Source of the DNA: Fibrobacter sp. UWT2
Lineage (GTDB): Bacteria; Fibrobacterota; Fibrobacteria; Fibrobacterales; Fibrobacteraceae
Direction: 5' to 3'
Assembly (NCBI RefSeq): GCF_900142545.1
Contig: NZ_FRBF01000001.1
Span: forward strand, 1-64,000
DNA length: 64,000 nt
Of this stretch, positions 1-8,803 are shown in pieces (position 1 is the first letter of the stretch; every line of letters starts with the position of its first letter). Below the pieces are notes generated by a model. The model saw only the letters and a program-made list of their open reading frames with translations. It ran no database searches and had not been told where the DNA came from. Both the position numbers and the translations under genes were made by a program.

Positions 1-95
1 AACTGCGTTTAAACGGAATGAGCCCGGTTCAATACCGGACCCATAACTCAATTTTATCCTAACTTTAACCTGTCCAACTTTTTGGGGTCGGTTCA
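1..95 (+). mobile_element. Right end of an IS3-family insertion sequence (partial)
   Basis: The window opens in the last codons of a transposase (3-62). These are followed by a GTCCAACTTTTTGGGG-type segment (72-87), the kind of sequence commonly found at IS3/IS150-group termini. The element probably ends near position 95. Its left part lies outside the window, so whether it is complete cannot be judged. Confidence 0.6.
3..62 (+). CDS. IS3-family transposase OrfB, C-terminal end only
   Basis: Reading from position 3, the last 19 codons end with TAA at 60-62 and contain GMSPVQYRTH. This matches the conserved 'LNG(M/L)SPVQYR' tail of IS3/IS150-group OrfB integrases (DDE recombinases), found after the catalytic core. 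The catalytic residues are outside the window. Family assignment rests on this short but very characteristic motif. Intactness and copy number are unknown. Confidence 0.65.
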   Translation: MRLNGMSPVQYRTHNSILS

Positions 96-135
96 GGCGA
101 AGGGGTGCGCGGAAGACCCGGTTAGGGCGGGCAAA

Positions 136-166
136 GGAGATGCCCGCTCGGAGGCGGGCATGACAA
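136..166. repeat. GC-rich palindromic (REP-like) element
   Basis: TGCCCGC (141-147) pairs with GCGGGCA (154-160), flanked by GGAGA on the left and TGACAA on the right. The same architecture (palindrome bordered by TGACA/TGTCAT) recurs at 12.97 and 13.06 kb. A second small hairpin, GGGGGA/TCCCCC, lies at 194-209. No gene is apparent between 96 and 213. Confidence 0.55.
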
Positions 167-213
167 TGAGGGGTGGGGCGGGGCTGTAGCGCAGGGGGAG
201 GCTTCCCCCTTCC

Positions 214-252
214 ATAAAAAGAAACCGCCGAGGTGATTGCCTCAGCGGTTTA
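214..252 (-). terminator. Rho-independent terminator of pheT
   Basis: On the minus strand an AAACCGC...GCGGTTT stem (222-252, with an inner GAGG/CCTC pairing) is followed by TTTCTTTTTATGG. It lies about 20 nt beyond the pheT stop codon. Confidence 0.8.
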
Positions 253-272
253 ATTTTTGATAGGAAGTGCGA

Positions 273-2708
273 TTAGCGGAGCACGATGTCGCCGTTTGCG
301 ACGAGCTTGTCACGCAGCTTGTTGTGTGCCTTGTTGACTTCGTCGTCGGTAAGGGTGCGGTCCATGGCCTGGTAGGTGAGGCTGTAGACCATGTTCTTCT
401 TGCCGGCTTCGATCTTGTCGCCTTCGTAGATGCTCTTGAGCGTAATCTTCGCGAGGTTCTTCGGGTTCAGACCCTTGATGCGGGCAAGAATCTGCTCGTG
501 AGTCATGGTCTTTTCGACTTCGATAGAAATGTCGCGGCTAGACGGTACCTGGCGGCTGAACGGTTCGAACACGATCTTCTTGTGGGTGGCGTGTTCCATC
601 TTGTCCATGTCGAGTTCCATCACGTAGGTGGTGTAGCCGATATCGAAGGCGGCCATGGCGGTCGGGTGGAGTTCACCCATGGTGCCGAGCACCATGCCGT
701 CGGCGAGGACTTCGACTTGCTTGCCCGGGTGCAGGAAGAGTTCTGCCTTAGCCGGAACGCGGAATTCTACCACGAGGCCCACGCGCTTGAGGAAGCTCTG
801 CACCAGGCCCTTGAAGGCGGCAAAGTCAATCTGTGCGGGCTTGTCGTTGAGCGGGTTCACGTCGAAGGAGCCTGCAATCGTGAGGGCGACCAAGTTCGAT
901 TCGTCGAAGCCCGGATCGCGTACATCCTTGCGGTCGCGCTTGAACTGGCCCTTGGCAACTTCGAACAGACGAACGGAACCGGGGCGGTTCTTTTCGTTTT
1001 CGGCAACGCTCTTGAGCAAGTTCGGAAGGAGGCTGGTCGGAACCACGCCGAGTTCATCGGAAAGAGGGTTGAGGAGCGCTGCGGGCTTGCTGCGGCGGTC
1101 ATCATTTTCGGCGCCGAACAGAGCTTCGGTGCGGGCCTTGCTCGTAAAGCGGAGGCTCAAGCATTCGTGCAGACCCATTGCAGACAAGGTCTTGCGGATC
1201 TTACGGTTCAGGACTTCAATCGGCGGAAGTTCGTTCGGCTGCATCTTGAAGCTCGGCAGCGTGTACGGGATGTTGTCGAAACCGATAAGGCGGGCGACTT
1301 CTTCAATGAGGTCGACTTCGCGTTCGAGGTCGGGGCGGTAGCCCGGAATCTTGAAGGTGATAGATTCGGCATCCTTCTTCACGACTTCGAGGGCGATACC
1401 CGTGAGGTACTTTTCGATGTCTGCTGCGGCAATCTTCATGCCGATGACCTTTTCGGCGCGTGCCGTACGGAGCGTGACTTCGTTCAAATTCTTCTTGTGG
1501 TCGTCGCCGGTGTATTCGACGGAGCCCTTGAGAATGCGGCCACCCGCGACTTCCTGAATCATGGCGCAGGCGTAGCGGCTGTATTCGTCTTGGGTAGTAA
1601 AGTCAATTTCGCGTTCGAAGCGGTAGCTGGAATCCGTCGAGATGCAGAGGCGCTTGGCCTGCTTGCGGACGATGGTCGGGTTGAACCAGGCGCTTTCGAG
1701 GAACACATTCTTGGTGGCATCGACAATTTCGGATTCAACGCCGCCCATCACGCCGGCTACGCAAGCCGGACGGTCACCATCGCAAATCACGAGGTCGCTT
1801 TCCAAAAGTTCATGAGCGGTGTGGTCGATGGTTTCAATCTTTTCGCCCTTGGCGGCGCGGCGGACCTTAATCTTGTTGCCGTGCAACTGGTCCATGTCGA
1901 AACTGTGGAGCGGCTGGCCCACGTCCATCAGAATGAAGTTCGTGATGTCGACCACGTTGTTGATGCTGTTCATGCCCACGGCATGCAAAAGCTTGGCGAG
2001 CCAAGCCGGAGACTTTTCGACCTTTACGTCCTTGATGACGCGACCCACGTAACGGGAGCAACCGCAACCCGGAACCACTTCGAGGCTGATAGCAGAGCTA
2101 GCGGCTTCGGAATCTTCCTTGAGTTCGTAAGCGAGCGGCTTGAGCGGACGGCCGAACTTGGCGGCGAGTTCGCGGGCCACGCCACGGTGGCTGAGGGCGT
2201 CCGGACGGTTCGGGGTCACGTTCAGTTCAAAGCAGACGTCGTAGAGGCCGAGGCTCACGAATGGGGTGCCTGCAGGAATGCTGTCATCGAGAACCATGAT
2301 ACCGGCGTGGTCGTCGCTGAGGCCGATTTCGTCTTCGGCGCAAATCATACCGAAACTTTCGACGCCGCGAATCTTGGACTTCTTCATCTTGAGCATGGTG
2401 CCGTCGGGGAGCGGAAGTTCTGCACCAATCGGGGCGAGCACCACGGTCTGGCCGGCGGCCACGTTCGGGGCGCCGCAAACAACCTGGATGGTTTCTTTGC
2501 CGTTATTGACGGTCGTAATGTGCAAGTGGTCGCTATCCGGATGGGGTTCGCAGGTAAGAACCTTTGCCACAACGAGCTTTTCATAAACCTTGCCCGGTTC
2601 TTCGGTACCTTCGACTTCCAAGCCGATGGAGGTCAATGCCTTTGCAACTTCTTCCGCATTTTCCGGAAGATCCACATGACGTCTGAGCCAATTCAAAGAA
2701 ACTTTCAT
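273..2708 (-). CDS. pheT: Phenylalanine--tRNA ligase beta subunit
   Basis: The 811-residue protein is full length for bacterial PheT. It begins MKVSLNWLRRHVDLP, the usual PheT start, followed by an EMAP/tRNA-binding-like OB domain (about 40-150, with HPDSDHLHI), B3/B4 and B5 domains in the middle, and a C-terminal anticodon-binding FDX-ACB domain (about 715-811, SSRDISIEVEKTMTHEQI). With PheS it forms the heterotetramer that charges tRNA-Phe; the beta chain carries the B3/B4 editing site. pheS is not beside it in this window. AAAGGAT sits 6-7 nt before the ATG and supports the start. A terminator follows immediately. Confidence 0.97.
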   Translation of the reverse strand: MKVSLNWLRRHVDLPENAEEVAKALTSIGLEVEGTEEPGKVYEKLVVAKVLTCEPHPDSDHLHITTVNNGKETIQVVCGAPNVAAGQTVVLAPIGAELPLPDGTMLKMKKSKIRGVESFGMICAEDEIGLSDDHAGIMVLDDSIPAGTPFVSLGLYDVCFELNVTPNRPDALSHRGVARELAAKFGRPLKPLAYELKEDSEAASSAISLEVVPGCGCSRYVGRVIKDVKVEKSPAWLAKLLHAVGMNSINNVVDITNFILMDVGQPLHSFDMDQLHGNKIKVRRAAKGEKIETIDHTAHELLESDLVICDGDRPACVAGVMGGVESEIVDATKNVFLESAWFNPTIVRKQAKRLCISTDSSYRFEREIDFTTQDEYSRYACAMIQEVAGGRILKGSVEYTGDDHKKNLNEVTLRTARAEKVIGMKIAAADIEKYLTGIALEVVKKDAESITFKIPGYRPDLEREVDLIEEVARLIGFDNIPYTLPSFKMQPNELPPIEVLNRKIRKTLSAMGLHECLSLRFTSKARTEALFGAENDDRRSKPAALLNPLSDELGVVPTSLLPNLLKSVAENEKNRPGSVRLFEVAKGQFKRDRKDVRDPGFDESNLVALTIAGSFDVNPLNDKPAQIDFAAFKGLVQSFLKRVGLVVEFRVPAKAELFLHPGKQVEVLADGMVLGTMGELHPTAMAAFDIGYTTYVMELDMDKMEHATHKKIVFEPFSRQVPSSRDISIEVEKTMTHEQILARIKGLNPKNLAKITLKSIYEGDKIEAGKKNMVYSLTYQAMDRTLTDDEVNKAHNKLRDKLVANGDIVLR

Positions 2709-2815
2709 CGTATTATCCTTTATGACACGAATAATGCCGCGGTTTTATGGGGTCGCTGCAAAATACGTGCCTGCTTAAATTTTCGCAGGTAAATGTAGAA
2801 AATATGGTTAGGCTT

Positions 2816-3883
2816 TTACCGGGAAAAGCCGCGATGCAGGGGCTTTAGCTGGTTTATCACCGATTGCAGTTCCTTAGGGAGCGGGCAATCGAGTACGATT
2901 TTATCGCCGTGCCAGGTGAATTCCAGGCGGCAACTGTGCAAGAAAAGGCGGTGTAGTCCGAGCTGCTTTTTGACTTCGCGGTTGAGGGCGAAATCGCCAT
3001 AGCGGGTGTCGCCGAGGAGCGGGTGCCCGATGCTTGCGAAGTGGGCGCGAATTTGGTGCATGCGGCCTGTTTCAAGCTTGATTTTTACGAGGTCGTAGCC
3101 TTCGTAATGCTGCTTGACGCGGTAGTGGGTGACTGCCTTTTGGGCGTCCTTGCCGGTTTCGCCGACCTTCATTTTACTTCCCTTGGCGGCATCGGTGCGG
3201 GTGAGTGTTTCGTTGATGGTGCCTTTGTCTTTTTTGAGGTTCCCTTTGACGAGGGCGAAGTAGAATTTGTCGACTTCGTGTTCGCGGATCATGCGCGTGA
3301 GTTCACGGAGGGTGTCGCCGTGGAGGGCCGCAATAATCATGCCCGAAGTTTCCTGGTCAAGGCGGTGGGCGATGGTGGGTTTGAAGTCAAGCCCTTCGCG
3401 GCGTCCCCATTCCCACAAGTATTCTACAAGGCTCTCACCGGGTTTGGTTCCCGAACCGGGTTGGCTTGCAAGTCCCGAGGGCTTGTTGATGACTACGTAG
3501 TCTTCGGTTTGAATCACAATGTCGAGTTCGCTTGCACCCCAGCCGCTTTGCTTTTCCGACGGCGAGGTTGCCTTGCCCCAGGTGGATTTTGCTTTTGCAA
3601 AACCGGTGTTAGATTTTGCTTCTTCGCTTTGGCTTGCGGGGAATTGGATGACGTTGGTGGCGCCTTGGGAATCCGCATCGACGCTTTTAAAGTTCTCGTA
3701 AATGCAGACGGTGTCGCCTTCCTGCAACATTTGATTTGCTTTACCCACGACGCCATTCACGCGGACTTTCTTCTTGCGGATGACGGCGAAAAAGACCGAC
3801 AGCGATTCGTCGGGGAATGCCTTGCGCAAAAAACGATCGAGGCGCATGTTGGCAAAATTGCGGTCAATGACTCGGGTAATCAT
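2816..3883 (-). CDS. RluA-family 23S rRNA pseudouridine synthase (RluC/RluD-like)
   Basis: The protein has 355 residues. An S4 RNA-binding domain (about 14-68) precedes a catalytic RluA domain (about 120-320). The signature HRLDQETSG lies at 173-181, so Asp176 is the expected catalytic aspartate that isomerises uridine. The later RMHQIRAHFASIGHPLLGD block is also typical. The exact rRNA target cannot be read from sequence. Residues 70-118 form a hydrophilic Ser/Lys/Gln-rich linker, longer than usual between the two domains. The gene is followed upstream and downstream by minus-strand genes but is separated from them by 60-110 nt, so it may be monocistronic. A heptamer repeat abuts its start codon. 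Confidence 0.9.
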   Translation of the reverse strand: MITRVIDRNFANMRLDRFLRKAFPDESLSVFFAVIRKKKVRVNGVVGKANQMLQEGDTVCIYENFKSVDADSQGATNVIQFPASQSEEAKSNTGFAKAKSTWGKATSPSEKQSGWGASELDIVIQTEDYVVINKPSGLASQPGSGTKPGESLVEYLWEWGRREGLDFKPTIAHRLDQETSGMIIAALHGDTLRELTRMIREHEVDKFYFALVKGNLKKDKGTINETLTRTDAAKGSKMKVGETGKDAQKAVTHYRVKQHYEGYDLVKIKLETGRMHQIRAHFASIGHPLLGDTRYGDFALNREVKKQLGLHRLFLHSCRLEFTWHGDKIVLDCPLPKELQSVINQLKPLHRGFSR

Positions 3884-3884
3884 A

Positions 3885-3940
3885 GGCAGTAGTCGGTAGG
3901 AAGTTAGAAGTAGACAGTGGTTAGTAAACAGGGGTTAGGA
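3885..3940. repeat. Degenerate 7-bp tandem repeat (8 units)
   Basis: Eight consecutive heptamers can be read (GGCAGTA, GTCGGTA, GGAAGTT, AGAAGTA, GACAGTG, GTTAGTA, AACAGGG, GTTAGGA). They fill the whole gap between the RluA-type gene and the next gene. Related arrays occur at 5605, 25884, 47398, 59235 and 59301. Confidence 0.8.
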
Positions 3941-3943
3941 ATT

Positions 3944-5545
3944 TTATTGTTCCTTTCTTGCATAATGGGCGAGTCGTACGCCGTCGGCAGCGCTGGTGAC
4001 GATACCGCCGGAATATCCGGCACCTTCGCCGAGCACAAACAGGCCTTTGGTATTCACGCTTTCAAGCGTCTCGTTATTGCGACTCATGCGCAGTGGGCTG
4101 CTGGTGCGGGTTTCGGGGGCGACGATCAGGCCTTCTTCGATGAATCCGGGAATCTTCTTGTCAAAATTCTGGAATCCTTCGGCGAGGCTTTTGCAAATGG
4201 TTTTGTCCATCCAGTCCCACAGATTGCTTTGTACAAGTCCGCAGGGGTAGGTGGATTTTGGGAGCGATTTGTCTTCGCGGTGGGCGAGGAACGCCTTGAT
4301 GGTTTGGGCCGGAGCGGCATAGCTTTTGCCGCCGACCGCGTAGGCGTCGCTTTCGATTTTGCGCTGGAATTCAAGCCCGCCGAAGAGCTTGTCGCTTGCG
4401 GCAATGGGCACGGCGATGGCGCCATTGGCAAAGGGACCGTTGCGACGGCTGTAACTCATACCGTTGGTGGCAAGGGTCCCAGGTTCCGAGGCGCAGGGCA
4501 CCAGAACGCCACCCGGACACATGCAGAAACTGTAGGCGCTGCTTGATTTGTTCAGTGTCGGGGTGGCGAGGAAATATTCGGCGGAACCCGTGAGCTTGGT
4601 ATCTACATTCAAGCCGAGTTGGCGCATGTTGATAAGCGCTTGCGGGTGCTCGACGCGCACGCCCATGGCAAAAGCCTTACTTTCGAGTGCGACGCCACGG
4701 GCGTGGAGCATTTCGTAAATGCTCCGGGCAGAATGCCCGACGGCGAGCACCAAGGCTTCGCAGGGTTGCCAATTTGCCTGAGAATTGGGCGTTGAAACGT
4801 CTCGCAGCTGGATCGCCGCAATGCGGCCATCTTTAATTTCGATGTCTTCAAGTGCGGTGCTAAAGTGAATCTTGCCGCCAAGCTTTGCAATTTCGGCGCG
4901 CAGTTCTCGCAGCAATAAAACCAAACGGTCCGTGCCGATATGCGGCTTGGCGAAGGTCACGACAGACTCGTCGACTCCAAAGTCGACCATGTCGTGTAGA
5001 ACCTGTTCCACGAACAGGTTCCGGGTGCGGGTATTGAGCTTTCCATCGCTAAAGGCCCCCGCACCGCCTTCGCCAAAAAGCACGTTACTGTAGGCGTTAA
5101 AATTCCGGTCGACAAAGAATCGGCGAATATCGCGGAAGCGTTCTTCCACGCATTTGCCTTGTTCGTACAAATCGACTGCAAAACCTTTCCGCAGCAAATG
5201 CAATGCCGCCCAAAGTCCACTCGGACCTGCGCCAATCACATCCGCATGGCCGGGCATCGCGACGCTGTTTTTCTGCGGGTCGCTTTCAAGAGTTTCTTTG
5301 TCACGCGTAGCCGCTACAAGTCCCTTGGCGTGATTTCCGATGGCGCGGACTTCGCGCTTCAAGTCAAAAATAACGTTGTAAGACCACTTAGGGTCTCCTT
5401 TGCGACGGCTATCCAACGAAAAACGCTCTACCTGCAAATTGAAGATTTCTTCGGGGTGCAGGCGGAGTTCCTTGGCCAAAGCCTCGCGGTACTTGCCTTT
5501 CTTGGCAAGCGCAACGCTTAGTTCTCTGTAACGGTAGGTGAACAT
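3944..5545 (-). CDS. NAD(P)/FAD-dependent oxidoreductase (COG2509-type uncharacterized dehydrogenase)
   Basis: The protein has 533 residues. A basic N-terminal region of about 95 residues precedes a Rossmann dinucleotide-binding fold with GAGPSG at 105-110 and an acidic residue at the end of beta-2 (DLYEQG). The C-terminal segment GLFVLGEGAGYSGGIVTSAADG (about 498-519) is the second FAD-contacting motif. This arrangement matches the family of 'FAD-dependent dehydrogenases' related to GidA/HI0933-like flavoproteins, whose substrate is unknown. No membrane segment or signal peptide is seen, so it is probably cytosolic. Its neighbours give no functional hint. A heptamer repeat flanks each end of the gene. 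Confidence 0.85.
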   Translation of the reverse strand: MFTYRYRELSVALAKKGKYREALAKELRLHPEEIFNLQVERFSLDSRRKGDPKWSYNVIFDLKREVRAIGNHAKGLVAATRDKETLESDPQKNSVAMPGHADVIGAGPSGLWAALHLLRKGFAVDLYEQGKCVEERFRDIRRFFVDRNFNAYSNVLFGEGGAGAFSDGKLNTRTRNLFVEQVLHDMVDFGVDESVVTFAKPHIGTDRLVLLLRELRAEIAKLGGKIHFSTALEDIEIKDGRIAAIQLRDVSTPNSQANWQPCEALVLAVGHSARSIYEMLHARGVALESKAFAMGVRVEHPQALINMRQLGLNVDTKLTGSAEYFLATPTLNKSSSAYSFCMCPGGVLVPCASEPGTLATNGMSYSRRNGPFANGAIAVPIAASDKLFGGLEFQRKIESDAYAVGGKSYAAPAQTIKAFLAHREDKSLPKSTYPCGLVQSNLWDWMDKTICKSLAEGFQNFDKKIPGFIEEGLIVAPETRTSSPLRMSRNNETLESVNTKGLFVLGEGAGYSGGIVTSAADGVRLAHYARKEQ

Positions 5546-5604
5546 TATTCCAAATTTAAAAAATAAAGAGCCGCTTCCTGTAAAAGCGACTCTCTACTAA
5601 AGCT

Positions 5605-5635
5605 CTGTCTACTGCCTACTGCTAACTGTTTACTG
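5605..5635. repeat. Degenerate 7-bp tandem repeat (4+ units)
   Basis: CTGTCTA, CTGCCTA, CTGCTAA, CTGTTTA and a partial CTG run from 5605. Weaker related units extend left to about 5590. The array lies between the flavoprotein gene and the 3' end of the beta-barrel gene. It is the same family as the arrays at 3885, 25884, 47398, 59235 and 59301. Confidence 0.8.
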
Positions 5636-5648
5636 CGCCAAAGGCGCG

Positions 5649-8600
5649 TTAGAATACGTAATTTACGCGAATGCCGCCGTAAACATCCTTGTATTCGTCG
5701 CTGATATTGTCTGGACGATAGAAGAAGGCTGCTCCGGTGTACCATTCTGTGCTTAAACGCTTGGTGTGGTTTACGCGAAGGCTTACGCTGCCCAGAACAT
5801 CGGTTTCGGATTCGTCAACGTCGGTGCCGTTGTCTTCCCATTCAATGTCCATGTGACGGAATTCGCCCGAAAGACCCAAAATCAGGAACCTTTTCAAGAA
5901 GGATATTTCAAGATTGTCGTTGATGGTGAATTCGCGTTCGGTCATGTCGTTGCGCTTGTAGTTCTTGAATCGCGGAATGAAACCGAATTGGTTTTGCACC
6001 TGCTTCAGAGTCGTTGTCGCAGACAGCGGGTAGGCCTGTTCAAAGTAGTTGGCGCCGCCAAAGTAGTAACCCAGTTTGGCCCAAGTGGCATTGGAAAGGT
6101 CCATATCCTTGATATTGTCGTCCTTGTAGAATTTGGAATCATCGGTACGGAGCGTCCAGCGGCCGGCAGCCTTGAATACGGTTTTAAATGCTTGAACAGA
6201 AAGACCCAGGTTCCAGGTGTTCTTGTAGATTCTTTCTTGGAACTTGGAGGCGAGATAATCTTCTGAGGACAAGCTGTTATATTCAGCCCAACGAGCGGAA
6301 TCGACTAACGTTGTGTCTTTGTAGTCATCGATAATTTCGGTCGTAGCCTTGTCCTTGCGTGCGGCAAACCAACCATCCCTATAGATTCCGTCTTCCAGGA
6401 TGTAGTCTCCGTGGAGCTGGTAGGGACGGTATTGCGTACGGTATTCCAGGTTGTATCCGACGTTGACATCTACGTGCTTGCCAATTTTAAAGCTGTTGTT
6501 CAAAGTCCAGTTCTGAATGTACTTGGTTCTGCCGTAATCCAGTTCATGTTCTTCGAACCACGGAGAATCTTCGTCGTTAAAGAGACCCCAGTGGGTTCCT
6601 TCTCCAAGACCGAAGATGTTGGTCATTTCGCCGTTGGCGGCGTTTTCGATATTGAGTAAGTAACCGAAGTTCAGTGTCCAGAAGTTTGTAATAATCTGCT
6701 CGATTTCGCCGCCGAATTCACGAGTATTTGCCAGCTGGTCTGCAGAACCGGCACTGTAGAAGTCTTCGCCAATATACTTCAAGTGGCCAGAAATTGTTGT
6801 CTTGTAAATGTTCCAGTAAAGCGAGGCTCCGATGGCGAAATTCTGGCTGCCCCAGTTGAGGCCCATAACGCGGTCGTCGTCGCGGTCGCTTTCGTAATCC
6901 TTCTTGAGCTGCTTGGCTTCACGAACCAAGGTACGCAAGGAATCACGCATTTCGCTGCGGTTCAGGGTGGTGTTGCCGCCAAAGATTTCGTCCAGTTCTT
7001 CAGCCGAAAGGGAATTGATTCTGCTTTCGCTGACCATGAGCTGGCGAAGCTTGCCCATAGAAGCGGTATTCAGCCCCGCTTTGGTGAAGACTTCGTTAAT
7101 GGCACGTTCCCTGTAGACGTCTGCGGTATCGGCGCGGCCGACGGCAATTTGTCCGTTCAATTCGATGTCGCCGGGGTAGAACAGCCAGTTTCCATCGGCG
7201 TACAAGGTAAAGGACTTCTGCAAGGGTTCGCTTGTAATAGAAGCCCTGCTTCCGCCATCGCGCAGGAGCGGGTCGTGAATTTCATCGTCGGCATAAATGG
7301 CGCCGAAGGTAGCGTCAAAGCGGCGGAGCGGAGCCCACTTGATGGATCCGCCGTAGGCAAGGCGCTGTGCCTGAGCTTCGCCGTCTTCGATGTAGTTCTT
7401 GTAAATGTCGGGGTGACGGTCGCCGATCTGGTAAGGCTTGCGGTTTTCACCAAAGAATCCGTTCAGTTCCAGCAGGGGCTGGTTCACGTTGTTCTTCAGG
7501 AGCGAAAGGGTGTAGCTTGCACCGAAAATGGGCAATCCCGCCATATAGGTTTCGCCACCGATCCTGGTAAAGTCGCCTAAGATCAGCTGGTTGTAGTTGT
7601 CAGTGTAAGTCAACGTTACCGGATTCGGCGAGAACTGATTCCATTTGTCTCCGGTGTAATCGGCGCTAAGTTCAATGGACTTTCCGTCGGGAGACTGCAT
7701 CAACAAGTAAATGCTTGCTTCAGTTCCAAAACCGGGAACCTGGAACGTATTCTTGTAATGGTCGCCAGGCTGGATCGTGTCGCCGGAAATCTCGACGGGG
7801 GATTCCCTGTCGTTCTTGCGCATCAACACATGGTGGTAATGGTTGCCGAACATGACGCTACCAATGACGTTCCAGGACTTCTGAGTAGAATCAGCCTTTT
7901 CTTCGTCTTCAGCTTTTTTTGCAAGCAGAGCGCCAATGTTGTCATTGGCGTCTACAGGGCGGCTTTCAATGCCCGGAATTTCGGGATTTGTAGGCAATGT
8001 CTGGGCGACACCGCTAAAGTCCTTGTTGAAGTTGGTTTCGTTTTCGCCAATGCTTTCAATCACGTTCTTGTCGAGAACGTCGCCTGCGCTAGCACCCACC
8101 TTGTTTTTGCTAACGGTAGAGTTGTCAAGAGACAAGTAGCTGTTGCCCATGTCCAAAATAGCGTAGGTGTTGTTCTGGAAATTCGACGATGCTACGTTGG
8201 TGATGGCGAGTTCCGAATTGTACAAGGCGACCTTGTTGCCGTCAAACTTCACGTCACTAATCGTGGCGTCACTGTAGCTGTCGATATGGACTGCAGCACC
8301 GTCGTTCTTTTCGAATTGGCTTCCGCTAATGGATACCTTGGAATTCTTGGCATAGACGCCGCGGCCAGAAGTCTTTTCGATTTTGCTAGAAAGAATGCTG
8401 ACGGAGGTGTTTTCTGCTACGATACCGTTGGCAGCTCCACTAATGGTGGCGTTCCGGATTTCAGAAGATTCCGAACCCGAAAGGAAGATGCCTTTCCAGT
8501 CGCCGTTTTGAGGCGTGGCCGATGCAGAAACAAATTCTGCCTCGCCGGCTACGACCAACTGGCCTTTGACGTAGAGACCAGTGCCCGGGGCAAACTGCAA

Positions 8601-8801
8601 CTTGACGCCGGGGACAATCACCAGCACTTGGCCGTCTTCGACGGTAAGGTCTTCCGTTACCAGGTAGGGAGACTGCTCTGCCTTGATAAAACCACGAACG
8701 GAACCGTTAATCGGTGTGCCTTGAACTGGGGCTGCTGGTTCTTGGGCGTAAGCCAGTGCGGTGGTCAGGGCGATAATCGAAAAAAGAGAAATGTTTTTCA
8801 T
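5649..8801 (-). CDS. Outer-membrane protein: N-terminal right-handed beta-helix plus large beta-barrel
   Basis: The protein has 1,050 residues. A signal peptide (1-19, cleavage near LAYA-Q) is followed by about 200 residues of short repeats with the look of a right-handed parallel beta-helix (for example SGAANGIVAENTSVSILSSK, about 120-250). An acidic linker comes next, then about 740 residues of alternating amphipathic strands rich in aromatic residues. The chain ends in a terminal phenylalanine (RVNYVF), as expected for a BAM-inserted barrel. The helix could be a surface passenger or a plug; this is inference. The ATG lies 2 nt after the stop of the FecR gene, so the two are surely co-transcribed. 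No specific family name is recognised. A substrate-uptake or adhesion role is possible but unproven. Confidence 0.75.
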   Translation of the reverse strand: MKNISLFSIIALTTALAYAQEPAAPVQGTPINGSVRGFIKAEQSPYLVTEDLTVEDGQVLVIVPGVKLQFAPGTGLYVKGQLVVAGEAEFVSASATPQNGDWKGIFLSGSESSEIRNATISGAANGIVAENTSVSILSSKIEKTSGRGVYAKNSKVSISGSQFEKNDGAAVHIDSYSDATISDVKFDGNKVALYNSELAITNVASSNFQNNTYAILDMGNSYLSLDNSTVSKNKVGASAGDVLDKNVIESIGENETNFNKDFSGVAQTLPTNPEIPGIESRPVDANDNIGALLAKKAEDEEKADSTQKSWNVIGSVMFGNHYHHVLMRKNDRESPVEISGDTIQPGDHYKNTFQVPGFGTEASIYLLMQSPDGKSIELSADYTGDKWNQFSPNPVTLTYTDNYNQLILGDFTRIGGETYMAGLPIFGASYTLSLLKNNVNQPLLELNGFFGENRKPYQIGDRHPDIYKNYIEDGEAQAQRLAYGGSIKWAPLRRFDATFGAIYADDEIHDPLLRDGGSRASITSEPLQKSFTLYADGNWLFYPGDIELNGQIAVGRADTADVYRERAINEVFTKAGLNTASMGKLRQLMVSESRINSLSAEELDEIFGGNTTLNRSEMRDSLRTLVREAKQLKKDYESDRDDDRVMGLNWGSQNFAIGASLYWNIYKTTISGHLKYIGEDFYSAGSADQLANTREFGGEIEQIITNFWTLNFGYLLNIENAANGEMTNIFGLGEGTHWGLFNDEDSPWFEEHELDYGRTKYIQNWTLNNSFKIGKHVDVNVGYNLEYRTQYRPYQLHGDYILEDGIYRDGWFAARKDKATTEIIDDYKDTTLVDSARWAEYNSLSSEDYLASKFQERIYKNTWNLGLSVQAFKTVFKAAGRWTLRTDDSKFYKDDNIKDMDLSNATWAKLGYYFGGANYFEQAYPLSATTTLKQVQNQFGFIPRFKNYKRNDMTEREFTINDNLEISFLKRFLILGLSGEFRHMDIEWEDNGTDVDESETDVLGSVSLRVNHTKRLSTEWYTGAAFFYRPDNISDEYKDVYGGIRVNYVF

Positions 8802-8803
8802 TA

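Noticed and set aside
267-2792. 841-codon open frame on the plus strand opposite pheT, and similar long antisense frames opposite aconitase (20168-22495), the SulP gene (22419-24356) and htpG (60337-62268)
   Set aside because: They lie wholly over clear housekeeping genes, have low-complexity or odd compositions and no recognisable domains. They arise from the codon bias of the sense genes.
3885-3940. Tandem heptamers considered as a CRISPR array
   Set aside because: Units are 7 bp without spacers, and no cas genes are present anywhere in the window.
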